Assembly: GCA_028571685.1 (NCBI GenBank)
Contig: CM053141.1
Coordinates: 79,051,833 to 79,115,832 of the forward strand
Reading direction: 5' to 3'
DNA: 64,000 bases
From: Heterohyrax brucei
Taxonomy: Eukaryota > Chordata > Mammalia > Hyracoidea > Procaviidae
The translations under genes were made by a program, and so were the position numbers. Shown piece by piece: positions 20,720 to 31,940 of this stretch; position 1 is the stretch's first letter; each line of letters starts with the position of its first letter. Below the pieces are notes generated by a model. It ran no database searches, was not told the origin of the DNA, and saw only the letters and a program-made list of their open reading frames with translations.

Positions 20720-22260
20720 TCATTGTTGGAAAAATGTATAATGAGTAGTAGAAGTTCAAAGCAACAGAAATACAGAAACATTTAGCTACAAAAACATTTC
20801 CAATTCCATTAGCAGATAACCATCACTTGGCAGTGAGTTTCACTTTAGAGAAGTGTAGAGACCCAGAGGATAATGTCGTAGCACTTGCAAGGGACAGAGA
20901 ATAGCTCCTGTGTTCTCAAGGGCTCTGCCTTGTCCTCAGTAGTTCTAACTGAACCATCAGTTCCATTTGTCTCTAGGAGAGATTTTGTTAACAGCTCTGC
21001 TGCTTGCCATTATCAAGTCATCATGGGAGGAACAATTCCAATTATAATCACCATGGTAATGCTACGTGGGTCAATTTGCACTCTCACACTTGAGTGATTC
21101 AAACTTCATGAATATTAATTTTAGGCCTAGTTCTTTAGTCTCTTTTGGAGATATGTATTTATAAATCGTATACAGCACTGATACTGATCATATGGAGATC
21201 TAATTTTAAAGTGGAATTCAGGAGTGAAAAACTTTGGAATGTGCTCCTTCTCTTGTTATACTTTACCTCCTTGAGACAGACTGGTTTTGAGTGGCTGCAT
21301 AATTACAGGCTCGTTTTGCTGAGTGCTCCTTTTTGCTTTCTGGATAATTATATTAAAGTGTTTGAAGGCTTTTCCAAAGTAGAATGTGGGTTGGGAAATG
21401 AAGACAGTATGTTTTCCATATGTAGTCATTACTTATTTTCATTTCAAAGGCACATAAGTGTCTCTGACCAGGACAGGGTCAGAAACCTCTCCTTATTTCA
21501 TTCTTGTCTTGTGGATTTCCATGGTGACCGGAAGGAAATAGAATTAGAAGAAGACTGGAATTTATTTGAAACTTGTCAAATCCAAGTGAGCATCTTTCTG
21601 ACTCAGACATGGTTTGATCCTCGTGGTGTGATGGATATCATCTGCCTAAAAACGTCCTAGGAGCCTCCCGAGGAAATAAACAGCTTCTGTGCCCTTGACA
21701 TTTATTCCTTTAAATTCCAGGATGTTAAAGAACACGATTGCTAAAGAATATATTCCTATAGCAGTGAGTTTTTAGTTTCACGTGTACAATATTTGGCATA
21801 AAGAAGAGAAACCATAATATCTTGGCCTTGCCTGAGAATGTTTATTGGATTAGGCAGGTTGTATACTGGAGAAACCTAAACAGAGGGTCTCTTTTCAGGC
21901 ACTCTGTCAATGTGCAGAAGAATGCTAAACACCTGAGGAAAAAAATATGCCTCACCTACAGAGAGATAAGAGACAGAAAATGAGAAAGAAAAAAACTCTA
22001 CCCATAAGAGTCAAACAAAGGATACTTCAGGGCAGACTGGAGGGAAACCTTCTAGCCAATCCAGGGTCGTGACTTAGTCCTCATGACAATGCATGAACAA
22101 GTGGTGAATGAAGAGTGAGCGCTGTGACTAGAAACAAGTGGTTCTGATGAAAGAAGGAGTAATCACAGCATGTTGGAGGCTGATTGAAGGGATTAGGTCA
22201 AAAACAAAGGGGTTCCCAGTGGAGGATCCAGGCAACAGCATTGCAGATATTATGTCCTAG
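20720..22260. other. No recognised repeat; 171-codon ORF at 21145-21660 (+)
   Basis: The 171-codon plus-strand ORF resembles no protein I know. It has no visible Kozak context or splice support, and codon composition looks like background. In 64 kb read in six frames, one or two ORFs of this size are expected by chance. Confidence 0.35.
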
Positions 22261-22269
22261 TCTCTCTGG

Positions 22270-22520
22270 CTAAGTCAGTGTTTTGAACTGTGTTCTGCAG
22301 AATGCCACTTCTGCAAGATGCTAAAATGTGACACACCAAAAAGATGGTTTCATGTTCAAATAATGAGGGGAATACTGCCCACTATGTCTTCTAGATGCAG
22401 ATGTATGATACACATTAGTTTTATGATGTAAATGTATTGGAAATGGTTAACAGAAGCAGTTTAACTTTACTTAAATACAGTGTTTCTCAAATCTTTTAAA
22501 ATACAGAACTTTATTTTTGT
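22270..22520 (+). mobile_element. Possible old hAT-type DNA transposon
   Basis: CAGTGTTTTGAACTGTGTTC, TGCAGAATGCCACTTCTGCA and CACACCAAAAAGATGGTTTC, with GTGTTTCTCAAATC later, are in the style of non-autonomous hAT-Charlie elements. Low confidence. Confidence 0.4.
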
Positions 22521-22714
22521 TTGTTCATCTAGACATATATTGAATTATTAATATCTCAAGATAAGTGTGTTCTGCTGAATATAGTATGGAAATATTATGT
22601 TAAAGGTTATTCATTGTTAAGTATAGAGAGGTGGGAATTTGACATCATAAGCCAATAAATAGTCTTTAGAATTCATGTAAAAATGCTCAACCCTGCTTAT
22701 ACATCAATTTTTCA

Positions 22715-23325
22715 TTGGTCTTCCTTATTCATTGTTCAGCTTCCATGTGCTTATGAGGCAATTGCAAATAGCATGGCTCGGGTCAGACGAGGAATCTTGC
22801 TGGCACAGTGGTAAGAGCTCAGCTGCTAACCAAAAAGTTCACATTTCAAATCTGCCACCCACTGTTTGGAAACCCTATAAGACAGTTCTACTCTGTCCTG
22901 TAGGGTTTCTATGAGTCAGAAAAGACTCAATCATAATGGATTTTTTTTTTTTTTTTTTTGGTGGGTCACTTGCACCTTATCCTCAAAGTAACATCTTTGC
23001 TTTTGAACACTTTAAATAAGTCTTTTGCAGCAAAATTGCTGAATGCACTATATCATTTGATTTTTTGATTGCTGCTTCCATGGGTGTTGATTATAGATTT
23101 AAGTAAAATGAAATGCTTGACAACTTCAGTCTTTCCTGCGTTTATCAATATGCAGCTTACTGGTCCAGTTGCAAGCATTTTTGTTGTCTTTGTGTTGAGA
23201 TGTAACTGACACTGAATGCTGTAGTATTTGATCTTTATCAGTAAGTACTTTAAGTCTTCTTTGCTTTCAGCAAGCAGGGTTGTTTTATCTGCATATTGAA
23301 GGTCGTTAACTACAGTTAATGCATC
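22715..23325 (-). mobile_element. RTE LINE 3' region, split by an AfroSINE
   Basis: CTTCCTTATTCATTGTTCAG and GCATGGCTCGGGTCAG precede the SINE. Then come ACATCTTTGCTTTTGAACAC, TGCTTCCATGGGTGTTGATT, AACTTCAGTCTTTCCTGCG and TCAGTAAGTACTTTAAGTC. These match the RTE copy at 38200-38620 in order. Coding sense is minus and frames are broken. Confidence 0.88.
22787..22960 (+). mobile_element. AfroSINE nested in RTE
   Basis: GGAATCTTGCTGGCACAGTG, GCTGCTAACCAAAAAGTTCA, GACAGTTCTACTCTGTCCTG, then a long T run. Short repeats GGGTCA flank it. Confidence 0.9.
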
Positions 23326-23505
23326 AGGATTATCCAGTGAAGCTTGTAAAAAACACGCATTCCAGACCTAGTCCCCTCATTTGAAAAATCTGAACCTCAG
23401 AGGGTAGCAGTTTGGGATCTGTATTTTAAAAATGTTTCCCAAGCAGTTCTTACAAACTAGCCCAGTACTATCCTGTGGATTAGAGTTTGGAGACCACTAA
23501 TTAAA
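23322..23505 (+). mobile_element. MER5-like hAT element
   Basis: CATCAGGATTATCCAGTGAA, GCTTGTAAAAAACACGCATT, CAAGCAGTTCTTACAAACTA and GTTTGGAGACCACTAATT match MER5 wording in order. Confidence 0.65.
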
Positions 23506-23785
23506 TTGTATGGTTTGGGGCTCAGTTGTTCCCAATAAAGCCTATGTGGGCTTTGTAAAAATCCAGGTTAAACAATCCTTGTAGATGCATGAGTTGGTCA
23601 TCTCTGGATGCTTGAACTGGGGATACATGACATGTAGATTAAGCCAAAATTCTGACATTGTACATAGGCAAAACCAGATAATTTTCTGTCTTACAGAATT
23701 CTTAAGATTAATACTTTTTTTTCTTCACTTACCAAAAACAATTTTTTGAAGGAACTGAATGAAGGACTGGCTTTAAAAACAGGCT

Positions 23786-23814
23786 GCGCCAAGCCAAGTG
23801 CCATCTGACTCATG
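23786..23814 (-). mobile_element. 29-bp insertion of RTE/SINE tail
   Basis: GCGCCAAGCCAAGTGCCATC followed by TGACTCATG lies between AAACAGGCT (23777-23785) and AAATAGGCT (23815-23823), direct repeats with one mismatch. Confidence 0.65.
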
Positions 23815-24499
23815 AAATAGGCTAGCCGGTGAAAAAACCTTCAGTTCAGTGAGGTGAGATTTCATCTAGGAGAGTTTCAACCACACTGCCCTTTACATGT
23901 TTAGATAAGACTGAGTCCTCTTGTTGAACATGGAATGGCTTTTGTGTGCAGAGAAACCTGGCAGGCTTGATAGGGGGATCTGCTACAGTACTCTGCTCCT
24001 GGGCGTCTTTCTTAGAACACAGTCCTTTTCTTAGGGCTTGACTTGATCATGTGCTTGAGGATGGTGAAGAGTGAGTGGTGACAATTCTAAAATGGTTACT
24101 GTCCACAGATTCCTTAAGGTCAGTACTGATCCACAGTCAGAACAATAGTGTCTAATAACTGATATGTTGCTAACACGGTTCAGAGCACCAATGCTCATCG
24201 TGGAGTAGTTAGGATTGGAACTTTGAGAAAACCTCCACTAAAATGAAAACATCTAGAATATTTCTGTAAAGCAAGCTTATTTTATCATGAAGATTTCTTA
24301 ATCTAGCTCAGTGGAAAAGAATGTATATCTGGTAGGTTATTCGGAGCAATTTCAGATCTGATAGTTTGCCTTGTGGCCTTTTATATATGAGAATTAGTTC
24401 CAAGGCAACAAACCTAGATCTGTAGGAGAAACTCGAAGACTAATAGGTGAGATTATTACCTATGAAGCAGAAATTGTAAGGCAGAAAAGAATAAGATAC

Positions 24500-24680
24500 T
24501 TTTAGGCAGTGCTTCTGAAACATCAAGGTACATAAGAATCACCTGTAACCTTGTCAACGTACAGATTCTGATTGAGAAGGGTGGAGGTGGGGCCTGAGAG
24601 TTTGTATTTCTAACAAGCATCCAGGTGATGCTTCTCCTGCTGCTTCCATGGGTGACACTGAGTACCAAGGTTCTAAGGTA
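24500..24680 (+). mobile_element. MER5A-like hAT element
   Basis: GGCAGTGCTTCTGAAACATC, CATAAGAATCACCTGTAACC, GAGTTTGTATTTCTAACAAG and CATCCAGGTGATGCTTCTCC are diagnostic. Confidence 0.8.
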
Positions 24681-25265
24681 TTTGGAGGGCTTTCCTCTTC
24701 AGGAGCATATTTTATGATCTGGCTATTAGACTGGAAATACTTGGTAAGAATTGATGATAATATGTTGGTAGTAATCATTTTGTCATGTGTGGAGACAGAA
24801 GTAGACACAAGCATTTTTATATTTATATTGCATTATTATTGGGCCTGTGGTCTGCAATTCCATAAAATAAATTAGCCTGTATGTCACACATCACATTTTT
24901 TTAAAACAATTTACTTTTTCTCTGGAGTCTGTTGAGTGTCTCAATTGATGCATATGTTTCAAAGTTTTGTTTCCACCTGGATTCTCTATCATGCTTGGAA
25001 AGGCTTTTACAACCCATGCTTGTAAAGATATTCAACTATATTTTCTTCCAGTACTTCTACAATTCCATCTTTTATTTACAGTCTAGTTATTGGGGAACAC
25101 TAAGCTCTTTCTTTTTCATGTTTTACTCAGTGCTAATTGTGGCATATGTCTGTTATTCTACTAAATAAAAAGAAACTGGAGGTTGTAAATTTTGTTCAAA
25201 TGGAAAAGTGGCAAAGGGAATGCAGACAATATGAGAAGTTCATCAAGGATGTATAAAAAATTCAA

Positions 25266-25470
25266 AGCGAATCCACTGCTGTTGAGCCCATTCCAACTCA
25301 TAGAGACCCTGTAGGACACAGTAGAACTGCCCCCACAGTGGTTATGAGGTTGTAACCTTTATGGAAGCAGACTACCACATGTTTCTCCCTCGGAGTGGCT
25401 GGTGAGGTCAAACCACCAATCTTTTGGTTAGCAGCTGAGGGCCTTAACCACTGCATCACCGGGGCTCATG
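25266..25470 (-). mobile_element. AfroSINE, full-length
   Basis: CTGTTGAGCCCATTCCAACT, AGAGACCCTGTAGGACACAG, GACTACCACATGTTTCTCCC, TTTTGGTTAGCAGCTGAGGG, ending ATCACCGGGGCTC. Confidence 0.9.
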
Positions 25471-25485
25471 CATACTCACACTTGT

Positions 25486-25818
25486 TAAATTGTTGTTTTG
25501 TTAGTTGCCCCTGAGTTGGCTCCCATTCGCAGTGACACCGTGTACAAAGGAATTAAAGGCTGCCGGTCCCGCCCTATCCTATGATCAGTTGCAGATCCGA
25601 CTACGATCAATAGGGGTTTATTGACTGGTTTTTGGAAGCAGATTGCCAGACCTCCCTTCCTAATCTGTATTAGTCTGAAAGGTCCTCTGAGAACTGTTTT
25701 GCATTATAGCAATATATGAGCCTCCACTGACAAAGGGATGGTCACTTTGCTTGAGGTGCAGTGGCCAGGAATTAAATCTGCAAGGCAAGAATTCTGCCAG
25801 TGAACCACCACTGCCCTC
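25486..25818 (-). mobile_element. SINE with tRNA-Gly-like head and RTE-type tail
   Basis: Reading the minus strand, it starts near 25813 with GCAGTGGTGGTTCACTGGCA and GAATTCTTGCC, closely matching a tRNA-Gly 5' half with an A box. A B-box relic (GATTTAATTCC) follows and the unit closes with CCACTGC, which pairs perfectly with the opening GCAGTGG. The anticodon arm is shortened. After about 190 bases of body it ends in an RTE-like tail (reversed GTTAGTTGCCCCTGAGTTGG). It differs from the GGAGCCCTGG AfroSINE head. Confidence 0.65.
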
Positions 25819-26252
25819 ACAATTGTTGAGTAGCATCATTTAAAATTCTGCTGCACAGTGTTTTGAACATAAGATGTGTTTGAAGAAATAAAATGGGTAT
25901 ATGAATGATAATGTTACAACATAAATGTTAACAATTTCTTAGGGAATGTTTTGTTGATAGTGTTGACTGTAGCAGCATGCACTGATATTCAGGAAAATGT
26001 TTGGTATTTCCTTTCATAGCCATTCCCTGGGAGCATGTAATTTCCTCACTACAGGGGTTTCTGTCTTGAGAGAGACTATAGCTGAGAAGCATTATAGACA
26101 TTTAACATGGCAATATTGCTATTTTACACTTTGGGGGCATATTTTCAAAGTGTGACATTCATGTGTGGATCCATGTTTTGTAGGGCCTCATACTTAATCA
26201 AGGAGCCCTGGTGGTACAGTGGTTAAGCAGCTTGGCTGCTAACCGAAAGGTA

Positions 26253-26417
26253 CCAAAAAACAAACCCCTCAAAAAACCAGTGCTGTTGAGTTGATTTCAA
26301 CTGATGGTGACCCTATAGGACAGAGTAGAACCACCCCTTGAGTTTCCAAGGAATACCTGGCAGATTTGAACTGCACCCTTTGGGTTGGTAGCCGTAGCAC
26401 TACACCACCAGGGTTTC
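26253..26417 (-). mobile_element. AfroSINE nested in AfroSINE, first insertion
   Basis: CTGTTGAGTTGATTTCAACT, CCTATAGGACAGAGTAGAAC and GTAGCCGTAGCACTACACC, ending CACCAGGGTTTCC. Confidence 0.92.
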
Positions 26418-26496
26418 CAACCCAGAGGTAGGTGGTTCAGATTCGCTACCTGTTCCATGGGAGGAGAATGTGGCAGTGTGTTTCTGTAAAGATTAT

Positions 26497-26658
26497 ACCA
26501 AATCAAACCCACTGCCTTCAAGTTGATTCTGACTCTTAGCTGCCCTATAGGACAGAATAGAACTGTTTCAGAGTTTCCAAGGAGTGCCTGGTGGGTTCGA
26601 ACTGCCAGCCTATTGGTTAGCGGATGTAGCAGTTAGCTACTGTGCCACCAGGGTTTCC
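26497..26658 (-). mobile_element. AfroSINE nested in AfroSINE, second insertion
   Basis: ACCAAATCAAACCCACTGCC through CACCAGGGTTTCC. Host CTGTAAAGATTA on the left and CTATAAAGATTA on the right form the duplicated target with one mismatch. Confidence 0.93.
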
Positions 26659-26924
26659 TCTATAAAGATTAAGCCTTGGAAAACCTGTAGGGTAGTTCTA
26701 TTCAGTCCCATAGGGTCACTGTGAGTCAGAACCAACTTGATGGCAACAGGATTTTTGATGCTTAAACAAGTTTATAGGGCCTCTTTAAAAAAAGAACAAA
26801 ATATGGTACAAATATGAAAATGTAGTTAGAAATGAGAGACAACACAAAGGTACACATTAAAAAAAAGTTGACAAAAGAGTACCACAGAATTTTAGAAGAG
26901 CAACAGTATTTTACTTAATTGCTT

Positions 26925-27482
26925 GTCTTAGTCATCTGGTACTGCTCTAACAGAAATACCTTGAGTGGATGGCTTTAACAAAAAAATAGTTTATTCTCAC
27001 ACAGTCCAGGCTACAAGTCTGAACTCGGGTGGTGGCTCCAGGGGAACACACTCTTGGTTGACTCTGGAGGAGGGTCCTTGTGTTGCATCAGTCTTTGGTC
27101 AGGGAGCGTCTTGGCATGGGAATCTCAGGTCTGAAGGATGCGCTGTGCTCCTGGTGCTGCTTTCTTGATGGTTTGAAGTCCCCAGCTCTCTGCTTGCTTC
27201 CCTTTCCTTTTATTTCTTACAGGATAAAAGGATAAAATCTGATGAAAGCCACACTCCAGGGAAATTCTCTGTACATTGGAGCAGTGAGATGACTTTAGGA
27301 AGGTTGTTACAATCCTGTCTTAATCCTCTTCAACATAACCCAGTCTACTAACCACAGGCAGAGATTAGGATTTATATCATAGAAAAATCACGAAATGAGG
27401 GGCAATCGCACAATACTGGGAATTATGGCCCAGCCCAATTGCTACATACATTTTTGGGGGAATACAATTTAATACATGACAC
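26925..27482 (-). mobile_element. MaLR/MLT1-like LTR
   Basis: TTAGTCATCTGGTACTGCTC, TAACAGAAATACCTTGAG, TAGTTTATTCTCACACAGTC, and at the other end GGGGGAATACAATTTAATAC. The same family, same orientation, occurs at 43258 and a relative at 59103. No internal viral genes. Confidence 0.75.
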
Positions 27483-28640
27483 TGCTAAACACACCTGTAT
27501 CAAAGTTTTTAATCTACATTTTATTGGCTACATAATCTTTGATCACTTCATATGACAATGAGTGTCTAATATCAATAATAGAATAATCTGTATTTTATCA
27601 TGTTTGATTAATATGTATTTTCAAACTAACAGTTTAGAAAAGTTTCTTTTAGTCTCACTACTAATTATTGGTAATATATAAATTTTAGGATTGTTACTGA
27701 ATTTGAGATCTCTGTCATGTTTCTTTTATCAATGAGCTATCATTCCTGCTGTAAGAGTGTTTCAAAGCATCGTTAATTGTGCATTGGCTAATTATAAATA
27801 CTTTTTGAACCCTCGACACTCAACAGTTATCTTTGATTGTCCTTACTGTCCTATGTAATCTGATAGCAGAGTGAGAGTCCATCTTGGCTAGGCATTGAAG
27901 AGAATCATATCTTTTCCTTACTATTTGTATGCCTGATACTGAAAGGATTTTCCACTGACTAGCTTCTGCCTCCTTATATATTGCATATTTTTTTCCTCCA
28001 CTACCTATAAAATTTCTGTGCTGAGCACAAACACATTTACATCTTGATGTAATGTCTGTCCTTGAGTCATCATGTCATGACACTGAGTTAGCAAGGAGGC
28101 TGTCGGGAGTATTTCTGAAAACCATTCCTGCAAGGGATAATAGTTATGCCTCACTTGTCTATACAGGAAGTGCCTGTGAACCTTGTAAATGTATCCTAAC
28201 CCAAATGAAATATATACCCAGCTCATCTTATACTTAACCAGACCCCCAGATCCTGACACTCACTTCAAACCCATGCATGATAGAAGCAGAAAGGAACAGA
28301 GTTGAGATGAAAAGAGGCAGCAACCTTATCCATTTTCAGTTAAAATATCTTATTTTTGAAAATAAAGAAAAGGGAAGAAAATGGTGCTGAAGGAATTCAT
28401 GTAAGACTGGAGTCTCAGGTTAGCTTCCCTGGGGAGCATACTCTGAGAACCAGTTTAGCATGGAACATGTTTATTAGGGAGTGATCTTGGGATCAATGGC
28501 TGTGGAACAAGCGTGGAAGAAAGCAGAACTGGGCAGAGGGAAGTTGAACTGTCTCTGTTGACTTCATGAAGAACTCTGGAGCTAGAATGGCCCTTCCCAC
28601 TTGTGTGATCTTTAATTATTATTTGAATAGACAGAATATT
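27483..28640. other. No recognised element
   Basis: Mostly A/T-rich unique-looking sequence. 28390-28560 may be an unnamed old repeat. Two short ORFs on opposite strands near 28005-28259 are not protein-like to me. Confidence 0.35.
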
Positions 28641-28975
28641 CACATGGTAGAAAACTCACAATGCGTAAGAGAGTATCCAGGGAAAATTCATTTTACTTCT
28701 GTTTAACCAATGTTATCAATTTGTTGTGTGTTCATCCAGATTTCTAACCATATTTATTTTCACTTGTATATTTTTTATCTTTTTTTACACAAATAATAAT
28801 GCACTATACACAGGGCTCTACACTTTATTTTTTCCTTTGGCTCTTTATTTTGAGTTAATTGTAGATTTACAGAGGAGTTGCAAAAATAGTACTGGGAGTT
28901 CCCACACGCCCGCCACCTAGCTTCCTCTTTTGTTAACATCTTACATAACAGAACAATTATCAAAACTTGCAGAGT
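28641..28975 (-). mobile_element. Possible ancient L1 3'UTR fragment
   Basis: GAGTTAATTGTAGATTTACA and GTTAACATCTTACATAACAG fit old L1 3' wording loosely. Confidence 0.45.
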
Positions 28976-29387
28976 GCCCAGATATGCTAATCAGACTTAC
29001 CAGTACCGAAGAGAAGCAGGAGGCTTTGGGGATAGGGAAAGATGTAATTAAGTAAAGCACCTAGAAAAAGACATCTCATATTACAGACAATCACATTCCA
29101 TCGTGTCTATTAAAATAAAAGAGGCAGAATTAACATTACTGATGAAAGTTAGTTTCTATGTGTATGACCACAGGTTTTGACATAAGGTACATTATGTCTT
29201 GATTCTTGCGTTGCTGCTTTAAAAATAGAAGACACTTTGCATCTCAATTTTAATAGCATAAAATAACTCTCAGCATAGATTTAGTTGAGAAACTACTCTG
29301 GGATTACTGTAGAGTATTTTGAGAAATAAAACAGCCATCCCTCTTTCCAGGGATATATCTGGGACAGGGCATATGCCTAATGATATG
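28976..29387. other. No recognised element
   Basis: About 400 bases, A/T-rich, no repeat or gene signal visible. Confidence 0.35.
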
Positions 29388-29853
29388 TGCCATGGATTGA
29401 ATTGTGTTCCCCCAAAAGATATGTGTTGATTTGACTCAGCTATGACTCCCAATATGGTACCATCCCTCCCATGTGTTGTGAAATCTGCCTCTGTAGTAAC
29501 TGATGATGGAAAATGGGCAGCAGTTGTGTTAGTGAGGCACAACTCAAGCTACAAGCTTGTGGGATGTAAGGAAGAGAAGTGAGCGGAGGAAGTTGGGAAC
29601 CTCACGCAACCAAGAAAGCAGCACTGACAGCAGAGCACGTCCTTTGGACCCAAAGTACCTGTGCCTAGATGCTCCCCTTGAATTTGGACTCAGCCTACTG
29701 GACTGCGGTAACTTCTGTTGTTGAACAGACTTGTAACTTGTAAATGGATTTGTGGCTTACCAGACTGTGACAACAAAAGTTTCTCTTCATGCAGCCTTCT
29801 ACTCGTAGTATTTCTGTTGGAGCGGTAGCAGGTGACTAAAACAACATATACTA
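29388..29853 (+). mobile_element. Solo LTR, MaLR/MLT1-like
   Basis: Starts TGCCATGGATTGAATTGTG. It shares AAGCTACAAGCTTGTGGGAT, AAGTGAGCGGAGGAAGTTGG and AGCAGAGCACGTCCTTTGGA with the copy at 11120, in the same order, and ends near AGCAGGTGACTAAAACA. Confidence 0.78.
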
Positions 29854-29974
29854 CATTTTCACAGTTGTAGGTAGGACCAAAATCAACTCTTCTCAGGAAA
29901 GATTAGGCCTACATACAGATGTCTAAAGTATCGGATGCTTGCACTTTAATGCTGTATTTGGCATTTTGTTCTGA

Positions 29975-30200
29975 ATATTTCTGGTTCCTGTGCCTGGAAT
30001 GGTCTTATAAGACCCTTTGCCCACACCACTGCCATCAGCCTTGTCACCAGCCCTCCCATCTCTGCTTCTTCCCTCTGTCACATTTATCTCATTCTTTCGG
30101 CTGGTTAGTGCCCACAGTTCCTTCAGGTCTCGTCTGAAATGTTATATCCTTCCTGAGGCATATTTTACGTAGTCATCAGAATCTAATGCAGTGTTTGGAA
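29975..30200 (+). mobile_element. LINE-2 3' fragment
   Basis: GTGCCTGGAATGGTCTTATA, TTCCTTCAGGTCTCGTCTGA, and TATCCTTCCTGAGGCATAT follow L2 3' coding wording. Confidence 0.7.
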
Positions 30201-30239
30201 TTTGGTAGACTGTCACTTTAGTTAGTTCCTATTTTCACT

Positions 30240-30700
30240 GATGAGCATTAATTAACACCACTGTGGACGTGTACCTGTCCATAAACCCCAAACCCATTGC
30301 TGTTGAGTTGACTCTGACTTATAGTGTCCCTGTGGTGCAAAGTTGAACTGCCTCATAGGGTTTCCAAGGAGTTCCTCGTGGATTCGAACTGCCAACCTCT
30401 ATAATTAGCCGTGGTAGTGCTTGACCACTATACCACATATCCATTGATTATTTCCTCAGGAGACAGACCCAGAAGCTGACTAACTGGGTTAAAAGGTATG
30501 AACATTTTCAAGGCCGTTGGTATACAGTGTAAAATTCTTACCAGCAGTTTTTCCAATTTCCATTCATACCATCAGTGTAGTTTTTTTGCTCCAGAGTAAA
30601 CAGGCAATTAACTTTTTCAGGCACTATTTTCAGACTTGCTAAATTCTGTGATTTTATTTTGAATTGACTGAAAATATGTTTTTGTTCTTTTATTTTCATT
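30240..30700 (-). mobile_element. Ancient L1 fragment split by an AfroSINE
   Basis: After the SINE, TATTTCCTCAGGAGACAGAC, CTAACTGGGTTAAAAGGTAT and TTCTTACCAGCAGTTTTTCC fit the reversed L1 3' wording. Confidence 0.55.
30281..30437 (-). mobile_element. AfroSINE
   Basis: CCCATTGCTGTTGAGTTGAC, TCATAGGGTTTCCAAGGAGT, GATTCGAACTGCCAACCTC, CTTGACCACTATACCAC. Confidence 0.9.
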
Positions 30701-30845
30701 TACCTCCTATTATTAAAAAAAATGTGATTTCAGTGAGCAGACATGTTACTGTGGTAGAGTTATTGATTCCTTTACAGCTTTCTTATTTCATGTCCAGTGG
30801 TCTCCAGTCTGCAAGGCTATACATATTTGGGGAAGTGTATGTGTA

Positions 30846-30847
30846 TG

Positions 30848-30890
<43 letters not shown>

Positions 30891-30960
30891 ATTATATATA
30901 AACATACACATATACATATATGTTTATAATTCTGGAATATATATACCCTACTATATATCT
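30846..30960. repeat. (AC)n microsatellite grading into A/T-rich repeats
   Basis: GTGTATGTATAC, then about 17 AC units, then ATACACATTATATA and related motifs. Confidence 0.95.
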
Positions 30961-31460
30961 ATTACATATTCCTGAATTATAAGTGTATACATCCCCCCAA
31001 TACAAAAACCACAAACTATTCCCCTAGAGGTTTTTTTTTTTTGCCTGAAATTGAGCTGTCATGTAGTTCACTGATCCAACAATAGAGTGATGATACATTT
31101 TCTATAAGTGATTTCGAAGGGTTACTCTTGTCAAAACAAAAACTACCTTTAAAATGAAAATTATATTCACAGTGCTAATTCAGAAAAAATACTATAGCAA
31201 ATATATTTATTTTCTTATGTGAAAATCATGATGTATTTTGCAAACAATTAACTATATTTTGATATCAAGTTCTTAATTCACACTATTATGTCTCAAATGA
31301 GGGGACTGAGTAATAGAATAATATTCTTTTACAACAAACAGTGACAAAACCCAATCATTGGAAAGGTAGATTAAGAGTTTTCCCTAATTGACTAACCCAT
31401 AAACAATGCGAATTGCAGTTTGGATATGTTGATGTTTTATGTTAGAATGCTTGATAGCCT
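30961..31460. other. A/T-rich, no recognised element
   Basis: No repeat family or gene signal visible. Confidence 0.35.
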
Positions 31461-31462
31461 AA

Positions 31463-31690
31463 ACCAGGGATTGTTGACAATCATTTTGTGTAAGGGACTT
31501 TGAGGGTTACAGAATCTCTGTTGAAACTACTTAACTCTACCTCTGTAGCATAAAAGCAGTCATAGACAATAGGAAAATAAATGGATGTGGCTGTGAAAAC
31601 ACAAGCAAACAATAAACTACACAGGAGAGCCATAGTTTAGGACAGGAGAGCCATAGTTTACCAAACCCTGGCCCATATGACAGCTATGAT
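31463..31690 (+). mobile_element. hAT-Charlie-type non-autonomous element
   Basis: AGGGACTTTGAGGGTTACAG, GTAGCATAAAAGCAGTCATA, GACAATAGGAAAATAAATGG and GCCATAGTTTACCAAACCC follow a common old mammalian hAT consensus. A 20-bp unit ACAGGAGAGCCATAGTTTA is tandemly duplicated at 31620-31660. Confidence 0.65.
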
Positions 31691-31940
31691 ATTCGTTGGA
31701 AATGGAGTTCTGTATGGTCATTGTTGATCCAAAGCGTGACTGTTAGGAAAGACTGGAATGTTTATAAAAGCATGTTACTAAAGGTATGAAGAAATCACAC
31801 ATTAATTGTGTTAAAAAAAACCCTCCAAACCCAAAATATACATGTATAGAGAAAATCTGAAATAAAAGCTGCTGTGAAAAAGGTAAGACAAATAATACAG
31901 AGCAGAACAATGTCTCCTCTTTGAAGGCACAAGAGACCAC

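Larger units (their letters stand above)
26201..26757 (+). mobile_element. AfroSINE split by two antisense AfroSINEs
   Basis: Host pieces are 26201-26252 (GGAGCCCTGGTGGTACAGTG...CTAACCGAAAGG), 26418-26496 (GAGAATGTGGCAGTGTG...CTGTAAAGATTA) and 26659-26757 (AAGCCTTGGAAAACC...GGTCACTGTGAGTCAG). Together they make one full-length SINE. Confidence 0.92.

Noticed and set aside
21145..21660. 171-codon plus-strand ORF in non-repeat sequence
   Set aside because: No recognised motif, no splice or promoter support, and a frame this long is expected by chance in 64 kb.
25746..25818. Functional tRNA-Gly gene
   Set aside because: The anticodon arm is shortened and the unit is joined to a SINE body and tail.
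11120..29853. LTRs at 11120 and 29388 as the two ends of one provirus
   Set aside because: 18 kb apart, no gag or pol wording between them, and the first lies inside a mariner; they are separate solo LTRs.
30846..30884. Tandem array or CRISPR-like repeat
   Set aside because: Plain AC microsatellite; no spaced repeats of CRISPR type anywhere.
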